Assembly: GCF_900100075.1 (NCBI RefSeq)
Contig: NZ_FNEG01000005.1
Coordinates: 310,001 to 374,000, forward strand
From: Chryseobacterium jejuense
Lineage (GTDB): Bacteria > Bacteroidota > Bacteroidia > Flavobacteriales > Weeksellaceae
Direction: 5' to 3'
Length of the DNA stretch: 64,000 bases
Shown here: piece by piece, positions 46,145 through 55,033 of the stretch
Position numbering within the stretch: the stretch's first letter is position 1
Layout: each line of letters opens with the position of its first letter
The notes under the pieces: model-generated
What the model was told of the DNA's origin: nothing
Databases searched by the model: none
What the model saw: the letters and a program-made list of their open reading frames with translations, nothing else
Position numbers and translations under genes: made by a program

Positions 46145-47932
46145 TTATTTCTTGATTGCTTTTACAGTAGAATGAGAGCCGTCCTTAAAGTAAAGTGTAA
46201 CAAAATACAGTCCTGAATTCAATCTGCTCAGATCAAGCTCTTTCACAGAACCTTCAACTGTTTTCACTGTTCTTCCTGAAGTATCTGTTACTGTTACAGA
46301 CTTAATATCCCTTGTATCTGATATGTAAAGAACATCCTTAAACGGGTTTGGATGAACCACTGCTTTTTTCACCGGAGCATTCACTTCTGAAGTACTTAGC
46401 TGAGCTGGTTCAACAGTAAAATCATCTACGTAGAAATTATAATCCAAGTCTTCATTCTGCGATCCTGTACTGCCATAAAAAGCAAAGACAGTATTCGCAC
46501 TAACAAAGTTAGCCAGATCGAACGTATATTCATTAGAGGTATTAGACGGAGCATTATTGGCATCCCAGGTTTGTAGAATCATCCATGTAGTTCCACCATC
46601 ATTGGAAACCAGGAAATGAACAACATCATCACTATCCATTCCTGAAGAATTAGTACCATAATATTCTGTTACTCCATAATTAAACTTCACTTTATATCCA
46701 CCTGCTGAAAGATTAAAAGCTACAGTTTTCAACCATCCTGCTTTAGAAGAACCATACAAATTCATACGAGCAGATGGATTAAGTGAACCATTTAAAAAAT
46801 CATTAACATACCAATAATTACTGGTTCCTGTAGGTCCTGTATCCGGATCTCCTCCTGAAAGGGCGCTTGTCCAACAATTACCAGGAAAAGGACTAAAACT
46901 GTTAGTATATGAAGGAACTATGGTACCACATAGTGTAGTAAATGATTTAACGAGTGACCAAGCACTTTTGCTAGTTGCTGTACTGCAATTGGCTCTTACC
47001 CAATAATAATGTGTTGTGCTTGGAGCTAGGTTGTTGAGAGTATAAGAGGTTCCTGTAACATTGGAATGATTAGGATTTGCATTATTGGCAGGTACTGTTG
47101 GGCTTGTACTATAATAAATATCATAACTTGTAGTTTGATTACTGGCGGGAACCGTCCAAGAAATCTGCGCAGTATTTGCTGTAATTCCGGTTGCAGCATC
47201 TGTAGTAGGTGCAGCACAATCTGTATAAGCATCTGCTGAGAAAGCAAAAACATTAGGAATACCTACTCCTGAACTTTTTGTAACAGTAACACTCTGTATT
47301 AGTTTAGTCTGATTGGCTGCATCAATATTCAAAACAGCCTGATACAGTCTGGGGTTAGTACTACTGGGATCTAATACGTCATTATTTCTATTGATCCTTC
47401 CTATTCCCTGAATAGCAAAATTAGTACCTCCATACCAATCTGACAGATTAATATTAGAAAATGTCTGAGTTGTATTATCTGTAAAATTGACCGTTGCACC
47501 CACTATAGAAGTTCCACTACCACTCGTTGCCAGCATATACAGTTTAAAGGCTGCTGATGGATTAGTAAATACAAGGGTACCATTATCTCCTGTGGCAGAT
47601 AGTTTTAAAGAGTTATTACCACTTAAATTTCCCAATTGAAAACTCAAACCAGGTGTGGAAGCTACCACCGAATTGATAATACCATCCGCAGGAATTCCAT
47701 AAGTAAGAGCAGAGCTCGTAGAAGTAAGTTTATAATCTCTTGCCACAAAAGCAAAAGATACTCCATCAACGTCTGTTGTAGTAGATATTGAAGAAGACCC
47801 TACTCCATTGGCAATTACATCTGCCGTAAATCCGGAAGTAATTGGCATTTTTTGAAAATTTTGAGCCACCATTGCTGAGGCTGAAAGAAGAGCAATAGCA
47901 GGCAAAGCTCTAAAAAATAAATTTATTGTCAT
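46145..47932 (-). CDS. T9SS-secreted protein with fibronectin type III domain
   Basis: 595 residues from the ATG at 47932, which gives a proper signal peptide (TINLFFRALPAIALLSASA, ending MVAQ); an ATG at 47971 would add 13 residues and hide it. A middle fibronectin type III domain (CAAPTTDAATGITANTAQIS, then YDIYYSTSPTVPANN, YYWVRANCST) is followed by a jelly-roll-like segment (NYWYVNDF, SNDGGTTWMILQTWD, FYVDDFTVEP). The C-terminus VVHPNPFKDVLYI, VTDTSGRTVKT ends in KAIKK: T9SS type A sorting signal. Surface-bound or secreted; possibly adhesive. Single gene. Confidence 0.87.
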   Translation of the reverse strand: MTINLFFRALPAIALLSASAMVAQNFQKMPITSGFTADVIANGVGSSSISTTTDVDGVSFAFVARDYKLTSTSSALTYGIPADGIINSVVASTPGLSFQLGNLSGNNSLKLSATGDNGTLVFTNPSAAFKLYMLATSGSGTSIVGATVNFTDNTTQTFSNINLSDWYGGTNFAIQGIGRINRNNDVLDPSSTNPRLYQAVLNIDAANQTKLIQSVTVTKSSGVGIPNVFAFSADAYTDCAAPTTDAATGITANTAQISWTVPASNQTTSYDIYYSTSPTVPANNANPNHSNVTGTSYTLNNLAPSTTHYYWVRANCSTATSKSAWSLVKSFTTLCGTIVPSYTNSFSPFPGNCWTSALSGGDPDTGPTGTSNYWYVNDFLNGSLNPSARMNLYGSSKAGWLKTVAFNLSAGGYKVKFNYGVTEYYGTNSSGMDSDDVVHFLVSNDGGTTWMILQTWDANNAPSNTSNEYTFDLANFVSANTVFAFYGSTGSQNEDLDYNFYVDDFTVEPAQLSTSEVNAPVKKAVVHPNPFKDVLYISDTRDIKSVTVTDTSGRTVKTVEGSVKELDLSRLNSGLYFVTLYFKDGSHSTVKAIKK

Positions 47933-48118
47933 TTTATTCACATTTGGATGGTAAATTAAGAAAAATACCAATATAAAAATAATATTTTTAACAAATAATC
48001 AATAATTAACCAAATTAAAACCAATATTGATATTTAAAACCATAAAATTATCTAGTCTGAAAGGAGATGATAAGCCGTTTCTTCTTATTCTTAATTTTAT
48101 TATTGGGAAATTAAATCC

Positions 48119-48126
48119 TATTTTTG
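48119..48126 (+). promoter_or_regulatory. -7 element TATTTTTG before the aminotransferase gene
   Basis: Matches TAnnTTTG 19 bp upstream of the ATG at 48146. A TTG lies only 13 bp upstream, so the -33 box is not convincing. Confidence 0.45.
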
Positions 48127-48145
48127 TCATACAAATTTTTGAACA

Positions 48146-49351
48146 ATGCCGAATATTTCAAACAGAGCACTGCATATGCCGCCATCGCCGGTAAGAAAAC
48201 TGGTTCCCTTTGCGTTACAAGCAAAACAAAAAGGAATAAAAGTATATCACCTTAATATCGGACAGCCTGATATTGAAACTCCGGAAACAGCATTAAATGC
48301 TTTAAAGAACATTGATCTTAAAGTACTGGAATATGCACTTTCTGAAGGTAATTTAGACTACAGAAATGCCCTTACTGAATATTACCACTCTTTAGGTTTT
48401 TCAGATTTGACACCGGATAACTTTATTGTTACTAATGGGGGTTCTGAAGCACTGAACTTTGCCATTTCAACTTTGTGTGACGATGGAGATGAAGTAATTA
48501 TCCCTGAACCTTACTATGCTAACTATAATGGTTTCACCAGTACATTTGATGTAAATGTAGTAGCGGTTTCATCTACAATTGATACAGGTTTTGCACTGCC
48601 TCCAATTGAAGAATTTGAAAAAAAGATCACAGAAAAAACAAGAGCAATCATCATTTGTAACCCAGGTAACCCAACAGGATACCTTTACACACGTGAGGAA
48701 CTTCAGCAACTCGCTGAGATTGCTTTAAAATATGACATCGTAATCATCTCTGATGAAGTATACAGAGAATATGTATACGATGGAAAACAGCAGATATCTA
48801 TTCTTGATTTCCCTGAATTAAAAGAAAACTGCATCGTTATTGATTCAGAATCCAAGCGTTATTCTATGTGTGGAGTAAGAATCGGATGTATGGTTACCCG
48901 TTCTCAAAAAATCCGCAATGCGGCGATCCTTTTTGCACAGGCAAGATTAAGCCCTGTTCTTTTGGGACAGATTGCAGCAACAGCAGCTCACCAGAATGAT
49001 GGTGCTTATATCAGAGCGGTAAGAGAAGAATATACCCACAGAAGAAATGTTTTAGTAGACCTTTTAAATGCTATTCCGGGTGTTATCTGCCCTAAGCCAA
49101 GAGGTGCTTTCTACTGTGTTGCAGAACTTCCTGTAGACGATACTGAGAAATTTGCACAATGGTTGCTTGAATCATATTCTAACAATAAGGAAACCATCAT
49201 GGTAGCTCCTGCCGGAGGTTTCTACAGTGATCCTGAATTAGGTAAAAAACAGGTAAGAATTGCTTACGTACTGAAAGAAGAAGATCTTAAAAGAAGTGTT
49301 GAAATTCTGAAAGATGCTTTAAAGCAGTATAGAGAAGAATTCAGCCTATAA
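48146..49351 (+). CDS. Class I pyridoxal-phosphate aminotransferase (aspartate aminotransferase type)
   Basis: 401 residues, cytosolic. PLP lysine K237 in DSESKRYSMCGVRIGC, D203 and Y206 in ISDEVYREYVYDG, substrate loop ICNPGNPTGYLYTREEL, NGGSEAL for phosphate binding. Fold-type I, subgroup Igamma aspartate aminotransferases use a similar layout. Likely interconverts aspartate/oxaloacetate or related 2-oxo acids; exact substrate not certain. Begins a same-strand run with a lipoprotein gene (10 bp) and murB. Confidence 0.9.
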   Translation: MPNISNRALHMPPSPVRKLVPFALQAKQKGIKVYHLNIGQPDIETPETALNALKNIDLKVLEYALSEGNLDYRNALTEYYHSLGFSDLTPDNFIVTNGGSEALNFAISTLCDDGDEVIIPEPYYANYNGFTSTFDVNVVAVSSTIDTGFALPPIEEFEKKITEKTRAIIICNPGNPTGYLYTREELQQLAEIALKYDIVIISDEVYREYVYDGKQQISILDFPELKENCIVIDSESKRYSMCGVRIGCMVTRSQKIRNAAILFAQARLSPVLLGQIAATAAHQNDGAYIRAVREEYTHRRNVLVDLLNAIPGVICPKPRGAFYCVAELPVDDTEKFAQWLLESYSNNKETIMVAPAGGFYSDPELGKKQVRIAYVLKEEDLKRSVEILKDALKQYREEFSL

Positions 49352-49361
49352 ATTATATAAG

Positions 49362-49841
49362 ATGCCGACAACAAAAAATGTATATCTGAAACTCATATTT
49401 CCGATCTTTTTGCTGTCGGCATTTTTTTCCTGTGATTCTAAAAAATCAAAACACCCTGTGGCTTCTACCAATGAAATAACCTTTATCAGGCTATCTCATA
49501 TTGGCGGAACTATGGGTGAATACAGGATTATAAAAGTGACCAAAGATTCTGTCTTTGCAGAAAAAGGGGCCACTGCTAATAAATTGCACAAGGAATGGGC
49601 TTCACCAATCAATATTGATACATGGAAACAGCTTATTTCCTCTATTAATATTAAAGATCTTGACAAGATAAAAAGTTCACCCAGTCAACAGTCTGTAGAT
49701 GGTATTGATGAAACTTTTCAGATACGCACTTCTAAGAAAGCTCATTTCTATGTCAACTCTTTTGCCGACCCGGAACATTACAAACAGCTTCAGCAGTTTA
49801 AAGAACAACTAGACAACATTCTTCCAAAAGAATACAAATAA
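49362..49841 (+). CDS. Small lipoprotein of unknown function
   Basis: 159 residues. Signal peptide with lipobox SAFFSC (C24). The mature part has EITFIRLSHIGGTMGEYRIIKVTKDSVFAEKG and a C-terminal FQIRTSKKAHFYVNSFADPEHYKQL, a short beta-rich domain resembling other Bacteroidota lipoproteins of unknown role. Sits 10 bp after the aminotransferase and 3 bp before murB, so it is part of the operon; an envelope function is plausible but unproven. Confidence 0.75.
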   Translation: MPTTKNVYLKLIFPIFLLSAFFSCDSKKSKHPVASTNEITFIRLSHIGGTMGEYRIIKVTKDSVFAEKGATANKLHKEWASPINIDTWKQLISSINIKDLDKIKSSPSQQSVDGIDETFQIRTSKKAHFYVNSFADPEHYKQLQQFKEQLDNILPKEYK

Positions 49842-49844
49842 AAC

Positions 49845-50858
49845 ATGCAAGAAAATTTTTCATTAAAGCCTTACAATACATTTGGTGTTGATGCCCAAGC
49901 AAAATACTTTGTTGAAATAAATAACATTGAAGAATTAAAAAACGCTCTTATTTTTTCAAAAGAAAATACTCTTCCTCTTTTATTTTTGGGAGGTGGAAGT
50001 AATATTCTATTGACAAAAGATTTTGACGGCCTTGCTATTAAACTTAATTTAAAAGGGATTTCCGAGAAAGATATCAGTGAAAATGAAATTCTGATTACCG
50101 CAAAAGCAGGGGAAAACTGGCATGAATTCGTGATGTACTGTCTAAGTAAAAATTACGGTGGACTAGAAAACCTTTCTTTAATTCCAGGCAATGTAGGAAC
50201 TTCTCCTATGCAGAATATCGGCGCTTATGGAACAGAAATTAAGGATACATTTGTCAACTGTCTTGTATTGGATTTGGAAAATCTTGAGCTTAGAACTTTC
50301 AATCTTGAAGAATGCAGATTTGGATATAGGGATTCTATCTTCAAACAAGAAGGAAAAGGAAGATATATTATTTTAGAAGTTACCTTTACACTTACTAAAA
50401 AAGATCACCCTATTAAAACAGAGTATGGAGCTATTACATCGGAGCTTAAAAACCTTGGAATTGAGCATCCTTCAATTCAGGATGTTTCCACAGCTGTGAT
50501 TAACATCAGACAAAGTAAATTACCAGATCCTAAAGTAATTGGAAATGCCGGAAGCTTTTTCAAAAACCCAACGATTCCTTTAGCTCAGTTTGAAGAGTTA
50601 AAGAAGAAGTTCGAAAATATCCAAGGGTATCCTAATGGCAATATGGTAAAAGTTCCTGCAGGATGGCTGATTGAACAGTGTGGTTGGAAAGGTAAACAGA
50701 TTGGGAATGTAGCTTCACACAAACTTCAGTCACTGGTTATTATCAATGCAACAGGAGAAGCAACAGGAAAGGAAATTTTTGATTTTTCTACGGAGATTAT
50801 CAATTCTGTACAGGAAAAATTCGGGATAGAACTTGAAAGAGAAGTGAATATTATATAA
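49845..50858 (+). CDS. murB: UDP-N-acetylenolpyruvoylglucosamine reductase
   Basis: 337 residues. It reduces the enolpyruvyl product of MurA to UDP-MurNAc with FAD and NADPH. FAD-binding LPLLFLGGGSNILLTKDFDG, SLIPGNVGTSPMQNIGAYG, the catalytic serine segment GNAGSFFKNP, and FGYRDSIFK. The region between YRDS and GNAGS plus the later GWKGKQIGNVASHKLQSLVIIN fit type I MurB. Last gene of the aminotransferase-lipoprotein-murB run; ends at a hairpin. Confidence 0.95.
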   Translation: MQENFSLKPYNTFGVDAQAKYFVEINNIEELKNALIFSKENTLPLLFLGGGSNILLTKDFDGLAIKLNLKGISEKDISENEILITAKAGENWHEFVMYCLSKNYGGLENLSLIPGNVGTSPMQNIGAYGTEIKDTFVNCLVLDLENLELRTFNLEECRFGYRDSIFKQEGKGRYIILEVTFTLTKKDHPIKTEYGAITSELKNLGIEHPSIQDVSTAVINIRQSKLPDPKVIGNAGSFFKNPTIPLAQFEELKKKFENIQGYPNGNMVKVPAGWLIEQCGWKGKQIGNVASHKLQSLVIINATGEATGKEIFDFSTEIINSVQEKFGIELEREVNII

Positions 50859-50881
50859 CATTCGCTTTAGATTATATAACA

Positions 50882-50917
50882 GAATTCCGGGAATTTTCCG
50901 GAATTTCGCTTTCTTAT
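50882..50917 (+). terminator. murB terminator
   Basis: AATTCCGG (50883-50890) and CCGGAATT (50898-50905), 7-nt loop, followed by T-rich sequence. The T-run is interrupted. Confidence 0.65.
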
Positions 50918-50923
50918 TTTAAT

Positions 50924-50936
50924 TTATTCTAAATAA
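50924..50936. promoter_or_regulatory. 13-mer TTATTCTAAATAA, upstream half-site of the TonB operon
   Basis: Exact inverted partner of TTATTTAGAATAA at 50979-50991, and identical to 57868-57880. Lies just upstream of the -33 TTG. Confidence 0.65.
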
Positions 50937-50939
50937 TCA

Positions 50940-50970
50940 TTGTCTAGCATTATTATATTTTATAGTTTTG
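50940..50970 (+). promoter_or_regulatory. Promoter of the TonB receptor operon
   Basis: TTG (50940-50942), 20 bp, TAGTTTTG (50963-50970). Good match to the consensus. Predicted start site near 50976, so the downstream 13-mer covers the first transcribed bases. Confidence 0.7.
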
Positions 50971-50978
50971 CAGTCTGC

Positions 50979-50991
50979 TTATTTAGAATAA
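50979..50991. promoter_or_regulatory. 13-mer TTATTTAGAATAA, downstream site of the TonB operon
   Basis: Inverted copy of 50924-50936, 7 bp before the ATG of the TonB receptor gene. Occupation here would block early transcription or translation, consistent with a repressor such as a Fur-family protein (inference). Confidence 0.65.
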
Positions 50992-50997
50992 ATAAAA

Positions 50998-53751
50998 ATG
51001 ACTAGATCTTTACTTTTTGTTTTCTTTTTCATTTTCTGTGTACATTTTGTACAGGCACAACATGAAAAATCTCAATTGAACATTACTGTATTTGACGAAA
51101 ACAACAAAGAATTAGAAGGTGCCTCTGTAACCATCAATCAAACTTCTTTAACTACTGATAAAAACGGCCATACGGATGTTTCTATTCCAAATGGTAAATA
51201 TCACGTAAAAGTTCTTCATCCTGATTTTCAGGAAAAAGAACTGAATATCACCCTTACTTCTCTTCACAATGTTATTATTAAACTTCAGCCCATTAATAAG
51301 CTGGAAGAAGTAGTTGTATTTTCTAAGGAGAGTAAAGGTTTAACAACAAAATCAGTGATTGACAGACAGGCTATGCAGCATTTGCAGCCTTCCAGTTTTA
51401 CCGACTTAATGGAACTTCTTCCTGGTGGACTTTCAAAGGAACCAGTTTTAAACTTAACCAATAAAGCTACACTCCGTGAAAATATCGGGGAATACATTGG
51501 TGACAAATACAATACCTCATCGCTGGGAGTTCAGTTCATGGTTGATGATAATATCATTAATTCCAACGCAGACATGCAGGTTTCAGTAGACAACAGACAG
51601 TTCTCTGAAGGTCCGAGATATAGAGAAACAGCTACTTCGGGAGTTGATATGAGAACGATTTCTACCAATGACATTGAAAAAGTTGAAGTAATCCGTGGTA
51701 TTCCATCAGCAGCTTATGGAGATCTGACTTCAGGATTAATCAAAATTGAACGCAGAATAAAAGCCGCTCCACTGCAGGCCAGATTCAAAGCTGACGGATT
51801 CAGTAAGCAATACTATCTGAGCAAGGGATTTAAAATCAATGATAAATGGCAAATGAGTGCCAGTGCAGATTTTCTGGATTCAAAATCAAATCCAACAGAT
51901 GATTTTGAAACCTATCAGCGTATTACGGCATCTATCCGTTCAAAGAAAATTTCAACACTATGGTCAAGGCCTTTAGAATGGAGATCTACTATTGATTTTT
52001 CCACCAATATTGACAATAAAAAATATGATCCGGACAACGGATATCCTCCAACCGACAAATATGAATCGAATAATAAAAGAATAAGCTTAACGAATAATTT
52101 TATTTATCAGCTGGATAAAAATTCATTTTTCAACAAGTTAACGTTAAACACAGCTATTCGTCAAGGGTTTGAAAAAATAGAACAGGTAAAACTCGTTCAA
52201 TTATCAGGACCACGATCTTTTTCCCTTGCTACAGAACAGGGCGAAAATGTGGGCTATTATCCGGATCTTCGCTATATCACAGAATTTTCTACAGAAGGAA
52301 AACCTTTGGATATCACAGCTTTTTTCCAGGCAAATGGTACAAAGAAAACTTTTGGAATTACCCATCAATATGAAGTTGGGCTTGACTGGAAATATTCAAA
52401 AAATAATGGCCGAGGGCTTCAATATGATATGAAGACGCCTCCCTCTGCCAATACAGGAATTGCAAGACCAAGACCATACAATGCTATCCCGGCCTCAAGC
52501 CTGCTGGCTGCTTTTGTAGGTGACCAGATGAGCTATGCCATCAATCAGCATAAATTTACCTTATATGCAGGTTTAAGATTATCAAAAAATCTGGGAATCG
52601 ACAACTCTTATGCTGTCAGCAAAAAAGTTTTTGCTGAGCCCAGATTAAATTTCCAATACAGCCTGCCTCATCTCATGATTAATGATTATCCTTTAAAAAC
52701 TGATGTTACTTTGGGATATGGTCTTTTTTATAAGCAGCCTACTTTGTTGATGCTCTATCCGAACAAAGAATATTGGGATTATACCCAGCTGAATTATTAC
52801 CACAATGATACACAATACCGATATGTAAATTTCATGACGTATGTACAGTCAAAGGAAAATAAAGAACTGCAAGCTGCCAAGAGTATAAAGAAAGAAATTC
52901 GTTTAGACCTTGCCTACAGAAATCATGAGTTCTTTATGACTTACTTTAAAGAAAGGATGACTAACGGATTCCGTAGTATGGACCAAACAGCCATTCACAA
53001 TTATAAACAATATGATGCCACAAAGGTAGATATTACCCAATGGACCCCTAACGGACCGGATTTAACAAATGTTCCTTATGAAGTTAAAAATATTTTTGCC
53101 GCCTATTCTACTACAGAAAACGGAAGTGAAACGCTGAAGCAAGGTATTGAATTCGGTTATACATCTCCAAGAATCAAATCAATCAATACAAGATTTACCT
53201 TTACCGGAGCATGGTTTAAATCTCAATACAGAAACTCTACACCTATTATTTTTAAGCCTACAGCAACTATTGGTTCAGAAATATTTCCCTATTACGGAAT
53301 CTACAAGAATGATAACGGATACGTTAATTCGAATATAAATTATAACCTGCTTATTGACACTTATCTTCCTAGCCTGGATCTTATTGTTTCAGCTTCAGTA
53401 CAGGGAAGTCTGTACGATCATAGCAGAAATGACAGAAGAATTGCAGAACCTATTTCCTATTATGGAATGGATGGTGTAATACACCCTTTCACTGAAGCCG
53501 ATAAGACTGATACTTACAAACAGTGGCTGATAAGAAATGTTTCTGTCTCTGATAATCTCGACAGGCTCTACACTTTTACTATGACAGGAAATATAAAGAT
53601 TACCAAAAGTATCTACAAAGCCCTTCGTGCCTCCCTATTTGTAAACAGGCTTTTCAACTATAATGCTCCTTATACATTCAACAATGTAAAGGTGTACAGA
53701 AAAAGGATGAATACTCCTTATTTCGGAATGGAATTAAACTACAATTTTTAA
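50998..53751 (+). CDS. TonB-dependent outer-membrane receptor with carboxypeptidase-like N-terminal domain
   Basis: 917 residues. Signal peptide (ending HFVQAQ), CarboxypepD_reg-like domain (about 25-100: LNITVFDENNKELEGASVTI, LTTDKNGHTDVSIPNGKYHV), plug domain (SVIDRQAMQHLQPSSFTDLM, IEKVEVIRGIPSAAYGDLTSG) and a 22-strand barrel ending in YFGMELNYNF with terminal phenylalanine. It imports a ligand across the outer membrane using TonB energy. The ligand is unknown; no SusD partner, so it is unlikely to be a glycan system. First gene of a four-gene operon with gaps of 19, 21 and 2 bp. Confidence 0.92.
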   Translation: MTRSLLFVFFFIFCVHFVQAQHEKSQLNITVFDENNKELEGASVTINQTSLTTDKNGHTDVSIPNGKYHVKVLHPDFQEKELNITLTSLHNVIIKLQPINKLEEVVVFSKESKGLTTKSVIDRQAMQHLQPSSFTDLMELLPGGLSKEPVLNLTNKATLRENIGEYIGDKYNTSSLGVQFMVDDNIINSNADMQVSVDNRQFSEGPRYRETATSGVDMRTISTNDIEKVEVIRGIPSAAYGDLTSGLIKIERRIKAAPLQARFKADGFSKQYYLSKGFKINDKWQMSASADFLDSKSNPTDDFETYQRITASIRSKKISTLWSRPLEWRSTIDFSTNIDNKKYDPDNGYPPTDKYESNNKRISLTNNFIYQLDKNSFFNKLTLNTAIRQGFEKIEQVKLVQLSGPRSFSLATEQGENVGYYPDLRYITEFSTEGKPLDITAFFQANGTKKTFGITHQYEVGLDWKYSKNNGRGLQYDMKTPPSANTGIARPRPYNAIPASSLLAAFVGDQMSYAINQHKFTLYAGLRLSKNLGIDNSYAVSKKVFAEPRLNFQYSLPHLMINDYPLKTDVTLGYGLFYKQPTLLMLYPNKEYWDYTQLNYYHNDTQYRYVNFMTYVQSKENKELQAAKSIKKEIRLDLAYRNHEFFMTYFKERMTNGFRSMDQTAIHNYKQYDATKVDITQWTPNGPDLTNVPYEVKNIFAAYSTTENGSETLKQGIEFGYTSPRIKSINTRFTFTGAWFKSQYRNSTPIIFKPTATIGSEIFPYYGIYKNDNGYVNSNINYNLLIDTYLPSLDLIVSASVQGSLYDHSRNDRRIAEPISYYGMDGVIHPFTEADKTDTYKQWLIRNVSVSDNLDRLYTFTMTGNIKITKSIYKALRASLFVNRLFNYNAPYTFNNVKVYRKRMNTPYFGMELNYNF

Positions 53752-53770
53752 AATATAAAAAGTAAATAAC

Positions 53771-55012
53771 ATGAAAAAAAGATTTCTACTATTAGGTTTT
53801 GTAGCCATGATAGGAACTGCATTTACAGTAACCTCATGTACTAGTGATGAATTCGGAGTACAGACCACACAAAATGGGGTACTTACCCTAGCTTTTAGCG
53901 GTGAAAACATTTCCATTTATGAAACACTAGATATTGAAGCTATAGAAGTAAATACCGGAGCCATTACCAGAAAAAGAAGTGAAAAAGCAAATGTTGTTTC
54001 CATAGAACTGCCTCATGGTTCTTATAAAATTACAGTGAACGGTAAGGTAGTTAACAATAAGCTTGAAATCATTGATGTTGCAGGAACGGCGAATGCTGAT
54101 ATCGTCACTTTAGCCAATAATGTTACGATTCCTTTATTCTTCAAAACCTTTCATGAAGACTTTATCATTGAAGAAATATTTTTTACAGGAATAAAAACTA
54201 CGGATGGCAAAAATTATAATTCAAGCCGTTATTTTAAAATTGTAAACAATACAAACAAGGTTCTGTATGCGGATAATCTGATTATTGCCAATTCCAGGTT
54301 TATGACCACCGAAGATGATAACCCTACTCCATACGACGTTAACCAGTATTTTCCGGTAAAAGGAGTTCTAGTCCTGCCTACCGATCCGGAAGGAAAAACT
54401 AAAAAATATCCTGTAAAGCCGGGTGACTTTATTGTAGTGGCAGATAATGCCATCAATCACAAAGCACAGACAAGTACAGCCTTCGATCTACATAATGCTG
54501 ACTTTGAATTCCCTTCATCAGTTCCGGCATTGGGACAGGTGGATAATCCGGCTGTACCCAATGCAGATTTAGCTTATACCGCTGCAAATAATATGTTCAC
54601 TATTCATAACAGAGGATTTGAAAGCTTTGTGATTGCCCGTTTCCCAACTGGTGAGACAAAAGACACCTTCCTGCAAAAGCACAAATATGACTACAGTTAT
54701 ATCTCTTCAGCAGGAACTGTTATGAAAAGAAATGCTTATTCAATTCCAAATTCATGGATTATAGATGGAGTTAACAATAGTGTTCCAACAAAGTTTGTCC
54801 ATTTATTAACTTCACCTAGTATTGATGCAGGATGGACTTCTGCCGGTACGATAGACAGTGACCCGAACCGTTTCGGAAAATCCGTAAGACGTAAGATAAT
54901 TGGTACAATGGGAGTAAATAGCAACCTGTATATGGATACCAACAACTCTTCCAATGATTTCGTCAGAGATTCTGAAGCAAGTTTAAAAAATGGTATTGTT
55001 CATCCAAAATAA
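53771..55012 (+). CDS. DUF4876 lipoprotein
   Basis: 413 residues. Signal peptide with lipobox TVTSC (C18), so a lipoprotein. An N-terminal Ig-like segment is followed by a lamin-tail-like region (IEEIFFTGIKTTDGKNYNSS, YFKIVNNTNKVLYADNLIIA, VKPGDFIVVADNAINHK) and a C-terminal part with SYISSAGTVMKRNAYSIPNS. DUF4876 proteins have no known function. Position between a TonB receptor and a barrel protein suggests a surface-exposed ligand-binding partner, like SusD in other systems (inference). Confidence 0.85.
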   Translation: MKKRFLLLGFVAMIGTAFTVTSCTSDEFGVQTTQNGVLTLAFSGENISIYETLDIEAIEVNTGAITRKRSEKANVVSIELPHGSYKITVNGKVVNNKLEIIDVAGTANADIVTLANNVTIPLFFKTFHEDFIIEEIFFTGIKTTDGKNYNSSRYFKIVNNTNKVLYADNLIIANSRFMTTEDDNPTPYDVNQYFPVKGVLVLPTDPEGKTKKYPVKPGDFIVVADNAINHKAQTSTAFDLHNADFEFPSSVPALGQVDNPAVPNADLAYTAANNMFTIHNRGFESFVIARFPTGETKDTFLQKHKYDYSYISSAGTVMKRNAYSIPNSWIIDGVNNSVPTKFVHLLTSPSIDAGWTSAGTIDSDPNRFGKSVRRKIIGTMGVNSNLYMDTNNSSNDFVRDSEASLKNGIVHPK

Positions 55013-55033
55013 TATTACTCTTTTCAATGCATT